Positions 48,080-57,320 of a DNA stretch of 64,000 bases are shown piece by piece. How positions within the stretch are numbered: the stretch's first letter is position 1; the number at the start of each line of letters is the position of its first letter. Source of the DNA: Roseiconus nitratireducens (lineage in GTDB: Bacteria > Planctomycetota > Planctomycetia > Pirellulales > Pirellulaceae); assembly GCF_008629675.1 (NCBI RefSeq), contig NZ_VWOX01000004.1, forward strand, positions 310,001 through 374,000, written 5' to 3'. The position numbers and the translations under genes were made by a program. The notes under the pieces were generated by a model. It had not been told where the DNA came from and searched no databases. It worked only from the letters and a program-made list of their open reading frames with translations.

Positions 48080-50143
48080 CTAGCGACGAAACCAGCGTTT
48101 GCGTTTGACGTAACATTCACGCGACGGATCGAAACAGACTGAATGCTGGTACTTCCGCATCAGGGGCAGGAATTTATGGATCCCGCTGCCGTCGATCACG
48201 CTGCGCTCGGCAGCCGTGATCGTGACAAGCCAAAACAGCTGGATCGGCCCGCCATCGTCGTCCGGCACCGAGATCGGTTTCGAATCCGCCTCGATCGTTG
48301 GCAACAGATACACACAGGCGCGGTGCTTGCTGTCAAGCAGCCAGCCGTCCAGGTCACCAAGTGCCGCCGTTGTCCCAATTGACAGGCCCCGCTTGTGCTT
48401 GAACGGCATTTTGGCGGCACAGCGAAGCACGTTGATGGCGCGGTCGTCGACCTGGGCAACATACATCAACAGTTCCGCCCGCACCGACCGCTGGCCGCGC
48501 GGCATCGGAATGGGGTAGTCGCTCATGCCGCTGGTCACCAGCGTGCAGAATTCGCGATCCCCGCGCGGCAGATGAATCGACAAATCGACACGCATCGCCG
48601 GATCGCTATCGACAAGGGTTTGATCGCAGGGACCGAACCGATGCTCATAGGCCTCTCGCCGGTGCCCTTCCAGAGCGGACCGGAAACCGATCTTCGTTAG
48701 CTCGCCGCCATCGACACCGGTCTGATTGCTCGCGATTCGATGGGAGAATTCGTCCCAGCTGTTGGCTTGGATGACGTCGGGAGGAATCGACAATTGCGCG
48801 ACGTCATGGATCGTGTCGTCCTCGGCTGACGCTGCGTCTGGTGGCCGCTGATCGTGAGGCACCGGATCATGAGATCGCTGATCGTGCGGCAAATGATCAG
48901 GGGGCCCGCTAATCGGCGCCGATGCGGAACGTTCCTCTGCCGTCTCAACAAGACCGGAGGCGTCGGACCCTGCGGATTCTGGCGTCGAGACGACGTGTGT
49001 CGGCCGCTCGCTCGCGTCCTCGTCAAAACCGTCCGAGTCGTCATCGGTGCCGCGAACCGTTCCGACACTCAATTGCACCCATTCCAACTCGCGTCGCGTC
49101 AGCTCGGTTTCACGCCGAATCAGCTCCTGTTCGCGGCGTGCCAGCGCCGACTGACGGGCCGCAAACTCTTGCAACAAGTGTTGTTTTTCACTCAACAGAT
49201 CCTCGGACGCGCCAGCGACACGCGTCGCATCGCCCGATGGCGGTCCAGCTTGGCCGGTCAGAGAATCCCCGCTCGCCTCCGGAGCCTCGCTGGCTTCCGG
49301 TGCCACGCTGGCTTCCAAATTCGACGGCGTTGGATCGCGTGGCTCCGATTCCTCCCCGGGGCGATCCGGCTGTGCGGCAGGCTCCCGAATCGCTTGCTGA
49401 GACTGATCCAAGGACTGCTGGCGATGATCCAGGTCGTCCGACCGCTGATTCAGTGACGATTCGCGATCGTCCAATTCGGCGGCCCGCTGCGACAAGTGGG
49501 ATTCCGCCTTCTCCAACTCTTCCTGGCGGCGATCCAGCTCCTGCTGCTGGTCGATCAGGCGGTCGTCGCGGGCTTCCAATTCCTTCCGCTGATGCTCCAA
49601 CCGTTCCGCTTCCGTCCTCTGTTCGGCGCCACGCGTCTCCCACTGGGCCGCCTGGGCCTCCAATGTTTGCGTCTGCTGGCGATGACGTTCATCGACCTGG
49701 GCCACCTGGTGCTCCCGCGCGGCCACGTCGTCTTCGCGTTCACGCAGCTCAGCTTCGCGACGATCGAGTTGCGATTCGCGTTGGCTGACCTGATCTTCTC
49801 GGTCACGGATTCGGTCGGCGTGCCGATCAAGCTCGGTGGCACGGCTGTCCAATTCCGACTGTCGCTTGAGCATCGCTTCCTCGCTCGCAGAATCGGGCAC
49901 CCAGTGCGACGATTCAATCTGGTCCTCTCCGACGGATCCATCGACCAAATCCGCGGAGGCGTCCGTCACGGCGATGGGAAACTTCAAGCCGCGAAACGCC
50001 CCGGCGGGAAGCCACTTCCCGTCATCCGATCCGATCCCCGTTTTAGGACCGATCGCACCGGCGTCGATGTAGCGTTGCAACTGAGTTGCGGAATAGGGGC
50101 CCCGCTTTCCTTTTGTGGTTCTGACGTACCACTGCTTTGACAT
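48080..50143 (-). CDS. GYF_2, coiled-coil and SUFU-like domain protein
   Basis: A 687-residue three-part protein. Residues 1-55 are a GYF_2 (DUF4339) domain: KQWYVRTTKGKRGPYSATQL, then a DGKWLPAGAF end. Residues 85-265 are a long charged coiled coil rich in R, E, Q and D with heptad-like register. After a Pro/Ser-rich linker, the C-terminal 220 residues (from about 460) match the suppressor-of-fused pattern: LVTSGMSDYPIPMP, VRAELLMYV, HKRGLSIGT, LLPTIEAD and PIQLFWLVTITAAE. GYF_2 and SUFU both bind proteins, so a scaffold or immunity-like role is possible. ATG 50143 is used. Confidence 0.8.
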   Translation of the reverse strand: MSKQWYVRTTKGKRGPYSATQLQRYIDAGAIGPKTGIGSDDGKWLPAGAFRGLKFPIAVTDASADLVDGSVGEDQIESSHWVPDSASEEAMLKRQSELDSRATELDRHADRIRDREDQVSQRESQLDRREAELREREDDVAAREHQVAQVDERHRQQTQTLEAQAAQWETRGAEQRTEAERLEHQRKELEARDDRLIDQQQELDRRQEELEKAESHLSQRAAELDDRESSLNQRSDDLDHRQQSLDQSQQAIREPAAQPDRPGEESEPRDPTPSNLEASVAPEASEAPEASGDSLTGQAGPPSGDATRVAGASEDLLSEKQHLLQEFAARQSALARREQELIRRETELTRRELEWVQLSVGTVRGTDDDSDGFDEDASERPTHVVSTPESAGSDASGLVETAEERSASAPISGPPDHLPHDQRSHDPVPHDQRPPDAASAEDDTIHDVAQLSIPPDVIQANSWDEFSHRIASNQTGVDGGELTKIGFRSALEGHRREAYEHRFGPCDQTLVDSDPAMRVDLSIHLPRGDREFCTLVTSGMSDYPIPMPRGQRSVRAELLMYVAQVDDRAINVLRCAAKMPFKHKRGLSIGTTAALGDLDGWLLDSKHRACVYLLPTIEADSKPISVPDDDGGPIQLFWLVTITAAERSVIDGSGIHKFLPLMRKYQHSVCFDPSRECYVKRKRWFRR

Positions 50144-50297
50144 GCTGGCGACCTGACTCACGGAGAAACCGTTTCGCAACACCGGTGGGGCAAATCCTAA
50201 CACGAAAGGACTTCGCGGTGTCGCGATCGGAACCGGCGGCACCTGCTTTCACCGCCGCGTGACCGCCGCAGGCTTCCACGCCCACCGCTTGGCCGAC

Positions 50298-51236
50298 CTA
50301 CATTCGTGTGCTGGTGCCCTTGGTCAGCGCCATGAAAGCTGACTCAAGATCAAGTTCTTCTTCGGAGAACCGTTTGAGATCAATGTCGTTTTGAATCAAC
50401 AGCTTCGGCAAGTCGCTGTATTCTTCGACTTCGGGTTTCAAGATCACACGCACGCGGGCGTCACCCAACTCACATCCCTGCACCTTGTCGTGGTGCTGCA
50501 ACAGATCAATGATTCGCTGCAGTTGGTCTGGCCGATTGGGCTGTATCACCAACACGGTGTGCTGCCGGACCATGCGGATCACCTCGCTGACCTCGGCATT
50601 CTGTTTCAGCTCGCCGCGGTCGATGATGCCGACCTTGTTACAGACGTCGGCCAATTCGGGCAAAATGTGGCTGCTGACGATGATCGTCTTGCCCATTTCC
50701 CCGAGCTTCCGCAACAGGTTCCGCATTTCAATCCGTGCCCTCGGATCCAGACCCGAAAGCGGTTCGTCCAGTAGTAGCACCTGGGGATCGTGCAGCAGCG
50801 TGCGGGCCAGGCCCAATCGCTGAGTCTGACCACGTGAGAGCGTGTTGGCGAAGGCATCCCGTTTGAATTCCAGGTCGACAATTTCCAACATTTCGTCCAC
50901 ACGTTTGCGCCGCCCTTCGCCGCCCATTCGATAGGCGGCGGCAAAGAACTCCAGGTACTCCACGACCGTCATGTCGTCGTAGACCCCGAAGAAATCGGGC
51001 ATGTAGCCGACCAATCGACGGATCTCCTTGGGCGCGGTGTGAACGGAGTGGCCGCACACGTAGGCCTCGCCCCAGCTCGGTTCCAGCAACGTCGCGATGA
51101 TACGCATCGTCGTCGTTTTTCCGGCTCCGTTGGGTCCGATGAATCCGAACAGATCGCCGGCCTGCAAATCCAAATCGATGCTGCGGATCGCGAATGCGTC
51201 TCCGTACTTTTTCGTCAAATCGGCTGTTTTGATCAC
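50298..51236 (-). CDS. ABC transporter ATP-binding protein
   Basis: A 312-residue ABC ATPase of the exporter (ABC-2/NatA-like) class. Walker A GPNGAGKTT (34-42), signature LSRGQTQRLGLARTLL (Arg for the usual second Gly), Walker B VLLLDEPLSGLD, and the H-loop SSHILPEL are complete. The C-terminal 80 residues are an ATPase-specific extension. I chose the GTG at 51236 because it gives VIKTADLTKKYGD, the usual start; the open frame extends to a TTG at 51323. No permease gene is adjacent, but the large membrane protein gene just upstream on the same strand probably takes part. Confidence 0.93.
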   Translation of the reverse strand: MIKTADLTKKYGDAFAIRSIDLDLQAGDLFGFIGPNGAGKTTTMRIIATLLEPSWGEAYVCGHSVHTAPKEIRRLVGYMPDFFGVYDDMTVVEYLEFFAAAYRMGGEGRRKRVDEMLEIVDLEFKRDAFANTLSRGQTQRLGLARTLLHDPQVLLLDEPLSGLDPRARIEMRNLLRKLGEMGKTIIVSSHILPELADVCNKVGIIDRGELKQNAEVSEVIRMVRQHTVLVIQPNRPDQLQRIIDLLQHHDKVQGCELGDARVRVILKPEVEEYSDLPKLLIQNDIDLKRFSEEELDLESAFMALTKGTSTRM

Positions 51237-51350
51237 GTCGTTTTTTCGGGCAGCGGTGGTTTCGGGGAATTCAATCCGGGCCTTGGCAGATCTGTTGGTG
51301 GACGACTCGCGACCATGGGGCAAGCTCCGGCCGCGGGTTGGACGATGGCA

Positions 51351-53921
51351 TCATTCCAGACGCGTTGAACGTACCGGCAAGACCAGCCGAACGTACGAGA
51401 CGACTTGCCCCTCGGGCGTGAAGGCCCGACTTTGAAGCTCGGGCGTGAAGGCCCGACTTTGAAACTCGGGCGTGGAGGCACCGTTCTGCTCCTCCGCCCC
51501 CTGTCGGATCTGGAACTGAACCAACGGCTGTTCGGTTCTTCCGACCAGCACGCAACGATCATCGACCAAAAGGTGTGAGAGGTCCAAACTGCCGAGTGCC
51601 AAATGCCTGAGCCCCGTGTACAACTCGCCTCCGGCGGCGCGGTGAAACATGACCATCTCGGCGACGCGGTCCAGGTTGGAGAAGTCACCGACCTCCCAGG
51701 GAGTCGTCTCGGTGACATTCTCTTCCAACGCCTGCTGGCGGGACAGACGCCAACGAAAGTTCTTTTGCCGCAGGTCGCCCAACGAAGGAATCTCGGCACC
51801 GGCGGGAAATCGCGTCGGCAACAGGTACACCCAATTGCGATAAATCAACATCCCGTCCAGGACATCCATCGGCAGCGGATTGACCACGCCACCTCGCAAC
51901 AACTCGCTGCCCGGCCGGCGGATCACCTCGGCGGACGTGTCCACCTCCGGCGTGAAGATGGATTCCATCGCCACCGACTTGCTGCTGCGTGGGGCAATCG
52001 TCAGACCTCGAACTTCGGTCGCGATCTGTTCTCCCGACGCATCACGAGCTTCATCGCCGTCGAACCGTTGCGGATCGATCGTGTAGGGCGGCAGCAATGA
52101 ATCTTCGCCCGCCAATTGGATTCCGCCGAACGATCGACCGGGATAGCCCATCGGAAAAGCCAAGATCCGTGGCACGAGGTCGTCGCGGCGCTGCATCGCA
52201 ATCAGATCGGCCGAGGGTCGGTACGAGACATCGACGTCCGCCGGGCCGTGTGAGTACAGGTAGGCCCAGGCGAACGCCCGGCCAAACCCGTTGACCCAAT
52301 CCACGTCAACGATTTGCAACTGGTTGGCACGCAACAAGGGCGCACCGCCGGACGCCTGGGGCGTTGAAGGCTCCGCGCCGCCGGCGAGAGCACTTCGTTC
52401 CTGGTTCGCATCGGCACCGCTGTTTGCCGAGATGTTTCGCGGCGAAGCGGCGAACACCAGGAACACCGAAAGGGCGATCGCGACCAGCGGAAAGGTCAAC
52501 CAGCCAAGCAGGGGCCGGCCAAACACACGATTGATCAACAGATAATCCAGCGGCCCGATCGCGGCGATCAGCGCCAGCAGGATGACCGAGATGAATGAGA
52601 AACTGAAGCTTGGCTTGAGCGAAAATTGGTCCAGGGTTCCGCGGACCTGTCCGGCCAGATCATTGAACGACGTTGCCCGATCCCCGGCCGGCGATTGACG
52701 CTCCGACTCCACCAAGACCTGTTCGGCAAGTTGTTTGACCAGGCTCAAACGATCTGGCCAACTGGCAAACAGGGCGCTGTCCAGATCGGCGGCGATGACG
52801 GTCAGGCGTCCGAAACCGATCAGGTATTCGGCTGCCAACACGGCGGTCACTCGTCGCGTCGTGCGGCCGGTGATCAGCGTGCGACCGGTTCGTCGCGGCA
52901 AGCGGATCCCCTCAAATCGCTGCAGCGGCGTCTGGCTGGAGGTGAACGTCTCCAGGGCCGCGGGATCCAGCTGCGACAACTCCACTTGCTCGACCGGCAA
53001 CACTCCGGTCAACCAGGGCGCCGCCTGATCCACCTCGGGGGCCGACTGGCCCAATGCCAAAAAGATCCTGCCGCCTCCGCGCAGCCAATTCAACAACGCT
53101 TCACTTTGCTCGCCCGACATCGACCGCAACACCGGCAATCCGGATGCGTTGATCATCACCAGATCCACGCCCTCGTAGCCGAACGATCGCCAGGGAAGAC
53201 TGTCGGCGGAATCGACACGGGTCACCGCAATCGTCGCTTGTTTGTCGCGAAGGACGGTGGAGGTGCCAATCTCGTCGACTCCCAGCGGATCACCGATCGA
53301 CACCACCCAGGGCATCTCCGGCGGAATCATCGATGGCCCACGAGCCGGCACCCCGGCTTCGGGAAAACGTCCCTTGTAGATCGTTTCCGAGCCTCCATCG
53401 TGCTGCCGCAGCAGTTGCAGCGGCGCCGCTTCGGATCCCGGCACCACGTAACCCAACTCACCGTTGGCGGGAACTTCGCCTGATTCGATCGGGAACGTGT
53501 CATAGATCACACGCACCCCGTCTCCATCCAAAGTCATCATTTGCAGGTCGGTGCGATGCTCCGCGAGGGGAGTGTTGCCCCGAGGCAGCAACGACGGTCG
53601 CGCCAAACGAACTGCGGTTTGTCGCCCCACGCGATAGTGCCCTCGAATTCCAACGACCACCGGACCGGCAAGCTCTCCGAGCTCCGCACCGATCGATTCC
53701 GATGGCGTTGTCTCCTCCGTCGCCGAGGCCTGCGCGGCGGAAACGGGCTGGGAGCTTGACGCGGCAAGCGGGCCGGCGAAGGCCAGCAACAACGCCATCC
53801 CCAGCCGACGTCGGAGACTCCGATCAAACCGCATGGCGGACGCCTCCGCCCGAACGGCCGGGGTCGGCCGCGGAACGACACCAACGAGAAATCGGAACAA
53901 TTGAATCACGAGCAGAATCAT
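51351..53921 (-). CDS. large membrane protein with GATase-like region
   Basis: An 856-residue membrane-anchored protein. An N-terminal hydrophobic segment (MILLVIQLFRFLVGVV) and a second one near residue 45 precede a big extracytoplasmic part. About residues 215-330 look like a GATase/beta-gamma domain (GVDLVMINASGLPVL, ALLNWLRGGGRIFLALG). Two helices near 470-520 (SFSFISVILLALIAAIGPLD, LLGWLTFPLVAIALSVFLV) are followed by another beta region. Its ATG overlaps the TGA of the upstream mazG-like gene (ATGA at 53918-53921), and the ABC ATPase follows about 110 bp on. The combination suggests the accessory half of an ABC-linked system. The C terminus contains a 27-bp repeat. Confidence 0.72.
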   Translation of the reverse strand: MILLVIQLFRFLVGVVPRPTPAVRAEASAMRFDRSLRRRLGMALLLAFAGPLAASSSQPVSAAQASATEETTPSESIGAELGELAGPVVVGIRGHYRVGRQTAVRLARPSLLPRGNTPLAEHRTDLQMMTLDGDGVRVIYDTFPIESGEVPANGELGYVVPGSEAAPLQLLRQHDGGSETIYKGRFPEAGVPARGPSMIPPEMPWVVSIGDPLGVDEIGTSTVLRDKQATIAVTRVDSADSLPWRSFGYEGVDLVMINASGLPVLRSMSGEQSEALLNWLRGGGRIFLALGQSAPEVDQAAPWLTGVLPVEQVELSQLDPAALETFTSSQTPLQRFEGIRLPRRTGRTLITGRTTRRVTAVLAAEYLIGFGRLTVIAADLDSALFASWPDRLSLVKQLAEQVLVESERQSPAGDRATSFNDLAGQVRGTLDQFSLKPSFSFSFISVILLALIAAIGPLDYLLINRVFGRPLLGWLTFPLVAIALSVFLVFAASPRNISANSGADANQERSALAGGAEPSTPQASGGAPLLRANQLQIVDVDWVNGFGRAFAWAYLYSHGPADVDVSYRPSADLIAMQRRDDLVPRILAFPMGYPGRSFGGIQLAGEDSLLPPYTIDPQRFDGDEARDASGEQIATEVRGLTIAPRSSKSVAMESIFTPEVDTSAEVIRRPGSELLRGGVVNPLPMDVLDGMLIYRNWVYLLPTRFPAGAEIPSLGDLRQKNFRWRLSRQQALEENVTETTPWEVGDFSNLDRVAEMVMFHRAAGGELYTGLRHLALGSLDLSHLLVDDRCVLVGRTEQPLVQFQIRQGAEEQNGASTPEFQSRAFTPELQSRAFTPEGQVVSYVRLVLPVRSTRLE
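51411..51480. repeat. 27-bp in-frame tandem repeat
   Basis: Units at 51411-51437, 51438-51464 and a partial one at 51465-51480. They encode a nonapeptide of the FQSRAFTPE type near the C terminus of the large membrane protein. 27 is divisible by three, so the frame is kept. Confidence 0.93.
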
Positions 53922-54235
53922 GGCTTTTCCGAGTCGGGGCAGACGCACACCAGCTTTCCGCAACCGGGGCAACCACCGCCGTATTTATTGACCAAGGCGG
54001 CATTCAAATCGACATCGGCAACATTGGCGATCGTCGTCAGCCAGGCAATGACGTCGGCAAATTCCTCCGCCAGGTTTTCCCGATCGTCACTACGTAGAGC
54101 CGACGAAAGTTCCCCAACTTCCTCCATCAGCCACATGAACGTGCCTTCGACCCCCCGCGCGGCGTCCTTTTCGAAATACATCTGGCGGATGTGGCGTTGC
54201 AGATCGGCAAAGGTCAGTTCGGAGGAGTCATTCAT
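53918..54235 (-). CDS. small MazG-like nucleotide pyrophosphohydrolase with Cys-rich tail
   Basis: A 105-residue MazG-fold protein. The metal-binding residues are MEEVGEL (Glu38, Glu39, Glu42) and EEFADVIAW (Glu57, Glu58, Asp61), the EExxE and ExxD pattern, so hydrolysis of NTPs to NMP and pyrophosphate is expected. The C terminus adds CPGCGKLVCVC (Cys89, Cys92, Cys97, Cys99), likely a small zinc knuckle not found in typical MazG. ATG 54235 is used. The stop overlaps the start of the large membrane protein gene as ATGA, so the genes are coupled. Confidence 0.85.
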   Translation of the reverse strand: MNDSSELTFADLQRHIRQMYFEKDAARGVEGTFMWLMEEVGELSSALRSDDRENLAEEFADVIAWLTTIANVADVDLNAALVNKYGGGCPGCGKLVCVCPDSEKP

Positions 54236-54617
54236 GTCGCTGTTCCACGGGCACTGATTTTTCCACTGCGGGTTTTTCCACTGCGGGACGGCGTGGATCA
54301 CCGTCCGGGTTCGGGGCGGCCCGATTGTAGCCACCGTCAGCGCTTTCGCGATCGGGGTCCCCTGGAGTAAAGTGTTGGATTGACCGTCGGACCGTTGCCG
54401 TTCGGACCGTTGCCTGTCAGATCGTTGCCTGCCGGACCTGTGTCTGCCAGAGGTTGGCCGATCTGAGTCACCGATCTGGGTTATTGGTACAGAACTGGTT
54501 CACGTTTGGTTCCCTCAACGCTCGCCGGATGTTCCGCCACTGGCCGGCCCGCCTGCGACAATCTGCCAGAGGCAGCCGCCTCCACGCTCCGCCTCTCCAA
54601 CCCCGAAGCCTCCGTCG
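54236..54617. other. divergent intergenic region with short repeats
   Basis: About 380 bp between divergent genes. A degenerate tandem repeat (about 16 bp, GGACCGTTGCC-like, four units) runs from about 54386 to 54445. No gene is supported; an ORF on the minus strand at 54481-55023 is a shadow of the sulfotransferase region. Confidence 0.65.
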
Positions 54618-55946
54618 TTGTCTGATTTAGAGCACTCCTTTCGGGACCGCTCTGTCCCTGACGAATCTGTCCCTCACGAAACCGCTGGTCACCGCGAGAG
54701 TTCAGGTCCCGGTGAAAGTTCGGGCCGGCGCGAAGAATTGCCGGCCCCGGGACAGGGTGATCGTTCGGAATCTGCCGCGGGGCCCGACACGCGTTCGGCG
54801 GCCAAGTTTCACCGCTATCCGTTTTACGCGCCGCGTTTCTGGCACGGGATGCGTCCGTTGGCTTGGCTGGGTTTGCTGCGACAGGGCGGATTTCGGATCC
54901 ACCCCAGTCGCTGGACGCACCTGATCGGCGTCTCGTTCGCCACACCCTGGAACACGGTGCTGGCGGGGATCCAATGGGCGTTGTTCTCGCGGACGCTGGC
55001 CAAGGCCGAACTGCACGGACCACCGGTCTTCATCGTCGGCCACTGGCGCAGCGGCACCACCTTGCTGCACGAGCTGATGGTGTTGGACGAACGCTACAGC
55101 AGCCCGTCGACCTTTCAGTGTTTTGCGCCGCATCACTTCCTGGTGTCCGAATGGTTTTTTCGGCGTTTCCTGGGCTGGCTGATTCCCGGCAAGCGGCCAA
55201 TGGACAACATGAGCGCTGGCTGGGAACGGCCGCAGGAAGATGAGTTCGCGCTGTTGAACCTGGGACTGCCGTCGCCCTATCGGCGGATCGCGTTTCCGCG
55301 TCAGCCTCCCATCGATCTGGATTATCTGGATTTCAAAAACGTCGCCGAGGAAGACGTTCGACACTGGTTGCAGACGCTTCGCGAATTCATGTTGGCCGTC
55401 AGCACTGCGACCGGACGTCCCCTGGTGATCAAGAGTCCCACGCACACCGGCCGTCTGGCGCAACTTGCCGCCGCGTTCCCCGATGCGCGATTCATTCACG
55501 TCACGCGTGATCCGCGATCCTTGTTTCCTTCGACGCTTCGTCTGTGGACCAGCCTGTCGGAGAATCAAGGCATGCAGCCGCCCGGCGACCCGGAAGCCGG
55601 CGCCCCCGCGCTGTCGCCCGAAAAGGAATACGTGATCGAATGCCTGCGACGGATGTACGATTCCTTTCACGCCGTCCGCGGAGACATCGATCCCAACCGG
55701 ATCGTGGATATTCGCTACGAAGACCTGGCGGCGGACCCCGTCGCGACCTTGCAAACGGTTTACCGGTCGCTGCGATTGAGCGATTTCGAATCGGTCCGAC
55801 CGGTGATCGAAGCCTGGGCCCATACCGAACACCGCGCCTACCAAACCAACCGTCACCGCCTGTCCGAGTCGGACGAAGCGGCGATTCGAACGGCTTGGAA
55901 AGATTACTTTGAAACCTACGGGTACGCCTCTGATGCTTCCAGCTGA
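54618..55946 (+). CDS. sulfotransferase family protein
   Basis: A PAPS-dependent sulfotransferase, up to 442 residues. The 5'-phosphosulfate-binding loop is GHWRSGTTLLHE (141-152) and the 3'-phosphate-binding site is FIHVTRDPRSLFPS, with SPTHTGRL between. The first 60 residues are Ser/Glu/Pro-rich and not conserved-looking. The start is unsure: the frame begins with TTG at 54618 and the first ATG is at 54849, too late to keep the family fold. It overlaps the DUF1080 gene by 14 bp. Acceptor is unknown. Confidence 0.85.
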   Translation: MSDLEHSFRDRSVPDESVPHETAGHRESSGPGESSGRREELPAPGQGDRSESAAGPDTRSAAKFHRYPFYAPRFWHGMRPLAWLGLLRQGGFRIHPSRWTHLIGVSFATPWNTVLAGIQWALFSRTLAKAELHGPPVFIVGHWRSGTTLLHELMVLDERYSSPSTFQCFAPHHFLVSEWFFRRFLGWLIPGKRPMDNMSAGWERPQEDEFALLNLGLPSPYRRIAFPRQPPIDLDYLDFKNVAEEDVRHWLQTLREFMLAVSTATGRPLVIKSPTHTGRLAQLAAAFPDARFIHVTRDPRSLFPSTLRLWTSLSENQGMQPPGDPEAGAPALSPEKEYVIECLRRMYDSFHAVRGDIDPNRIVDIRYEDLAADPVATLQTVYRSLRLSDFESVRPVIEAWAHTEHRAYQTNRHRLSESDEAAIRTAWKDYFETYGYASDASS

Positions 55947-57267
55947 TTCCGTCCGGACGTCGCCGAAACGCCTGCTCGTGCTGACTTCGATCCTGGTTGC
56001 CGCCTTGTCGTCGGGCTGTCGACGCGGCGCTCCATCGGTCGAACCGGCCGAATCGGTCTCCCAGTCGCGCGTCCAAGAAGATGCCGCCGAGGCGCAGGCG
56101 GATTCCCCCGCGACGTTCGCCGCACAAACCTACGAGGCGACCGCCGAACAGTTGCTCGCCGCGCGTCTTCCCGATGACGAAGCGTCCGAGGGTTGGGTGC
56201 GATTGTTCGACGGACACACCCTGTATGGATGGGAGATCAGTGGAAAAGCCGATTTTCGCGTCGACGACGGTGCGATCGTCGTCGACCAGGGTGCGGTTTG
56301 CTTGATGTGCACGTCGACCACCTGGGGTGACTTTGACCTGACCCTGGAATTTGAAGCGGATGACACGACCAACAGTGGCATTTTCATTCGCACGCCGTTG
56401 GAACCCCAGGACCCCGCCAGCGATTGCTACGAGATCAATATCGCGCCGGACGACAATCCCTTCCCGACCGGCAGCATCGTCGCTCGCAAGAAAGCGGATT
56501 ATCCCGATGGCCGGCCGGATCCACCGACCGACGGTTGGCGGACCATGAGAATCGTCGCGCGTGGTGGCGACATCAGCGTCGAAGTTGACGGCAAACCGGC
56601 CTGCAACTTCTCCGACCCTATGCCCCTGGCGCCTCGCCGCATCGGCTTGCAACACAACAGCGGTCGCGTGGCATTCCGCAATCTGAAAATCAAACCATTG
56701 GGGCTGGATAACCTGCTCGACGCCGACCTGTCGCAGTGGAAGAAGTACCCCGAAATGCCCGGCGACTTCACCGTCAACGAGCAAGGCGAATTGCACGTCG
56801 TCGGCGGCCGAACGCAGTTGGAAACCCGATCAACCTACGGCGACTTCTACCTGCTGGCCGAATACAAGATCGATGACCCCGCGATGAACTCCGGAATCTT
56901 TTTCCGCTGTATTCCGGGGGACGAAATGATGGGCTACGAGTGTCAGGTCCACAACGGCTACAAGAACGACTCGCGGTTGTCGCCCCAGGACTGCGGGACC
57001 GGCGGCATCTTTCGTCGCCAAGACGCCCGCGTGGTTGCGGGTGAAACGGGACAATGGTCAACGTTGTTGTTGCATGCCAACGGCGACAAAATGGCGGCGT
57101 GGGTCGGGGGCGTCCAAGTCAGTGACTGGCAGGACACCCGTCCGCCGGACGAAAACCCACGCAAAGGAAAACGGCTGGCCCCCGGGACGATCATGATCCA
57201 GGGACATGACCCGGGGACCGATGTGCTGTTCCGCAATTTGCAGATTGTCGACTTGGACGCCGAGTGA
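55933..57267 (+). CDS. DUF1080 (3-keto-disaccharide hydrolase-like) lipoprotein
   Basis: A 444-residue lipoprotein; the signal ends in LSSGC (Cys29). Two DUF1080 lectin-like jellyroll domains follow: LFDGHTLYGWEISGKADFRV with NSGIFIRTPLE (about 75-250), and DLSQWKKYPEMPGDFTV with MNSGIFFRCIPGDE (about 260-440). DUF1080 is a large planctomycete family, with some members cleaving 3-keto sugars. ATG 55933 overlaps the sulfotransferase by 14 bp. The stop codon lies in an 18-bp tandem duplication. Confidence 0.88.
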   Translation: MLPADSVRTSPKRLLVLTSILVAALSSGCRRGAPSVEPAESVSQSRVQEDAAEAQADSPATFAAQTYEATAEQLLAARLPDDEASEGWVRLFDGHTLYGWEISGKADFRVDDGAIVVDQGAVCLMCTSTTWGDFDLTLEFEADDTTNSGIFIRTPLEPQDPASDCYEINIAPDDNPFPTGSIVARKKADYPDGRPDPPTDGWRTMRIVARGGDISVEVDGKPACNFSDPMPLAPRRIGLQHNSGRVAFRNLKIKPLGLDNLLDADLSQWKKYPEMPGDFTVNEQGELHVVGGRTQLETRSTYGDFYLLAEYKIDDPAMNSGIFFRCIPGDEMMGYECQVHNGYKNDSRLSPQDCGTGGIFRRQDARVVAGETGQWSTLLLHANGDKMAAWVGGVQVSDWQDTRPPDENPRKGKRLAPGTIMIQGHDPGTDVLFRNLQIVDLDAE

Positions 57268-57298
57268 TTTGATGCGGCCCAGTGATTTGATGCGGGCC
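57263..57298. repeat. 18-bp tandem duplication over the DUF1080 stop
   Basis: AGTGATTTGATGCGGCCC (57263-57280) is followed by AGTGATTTGATGCGGGCC (57281-57298). The first copy contains the stop TGA at 57265-57267. Confidence 0.92.
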
Positions 57299-57320
57299 AG
57301 GATTCACGCAGCCTTCTGCT

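Noticed and set aside
54702..55856. 384-codon minus-strand frame
   Set aside because: Antisense to the sulfotransferase gene, which has both PAPS motifs.
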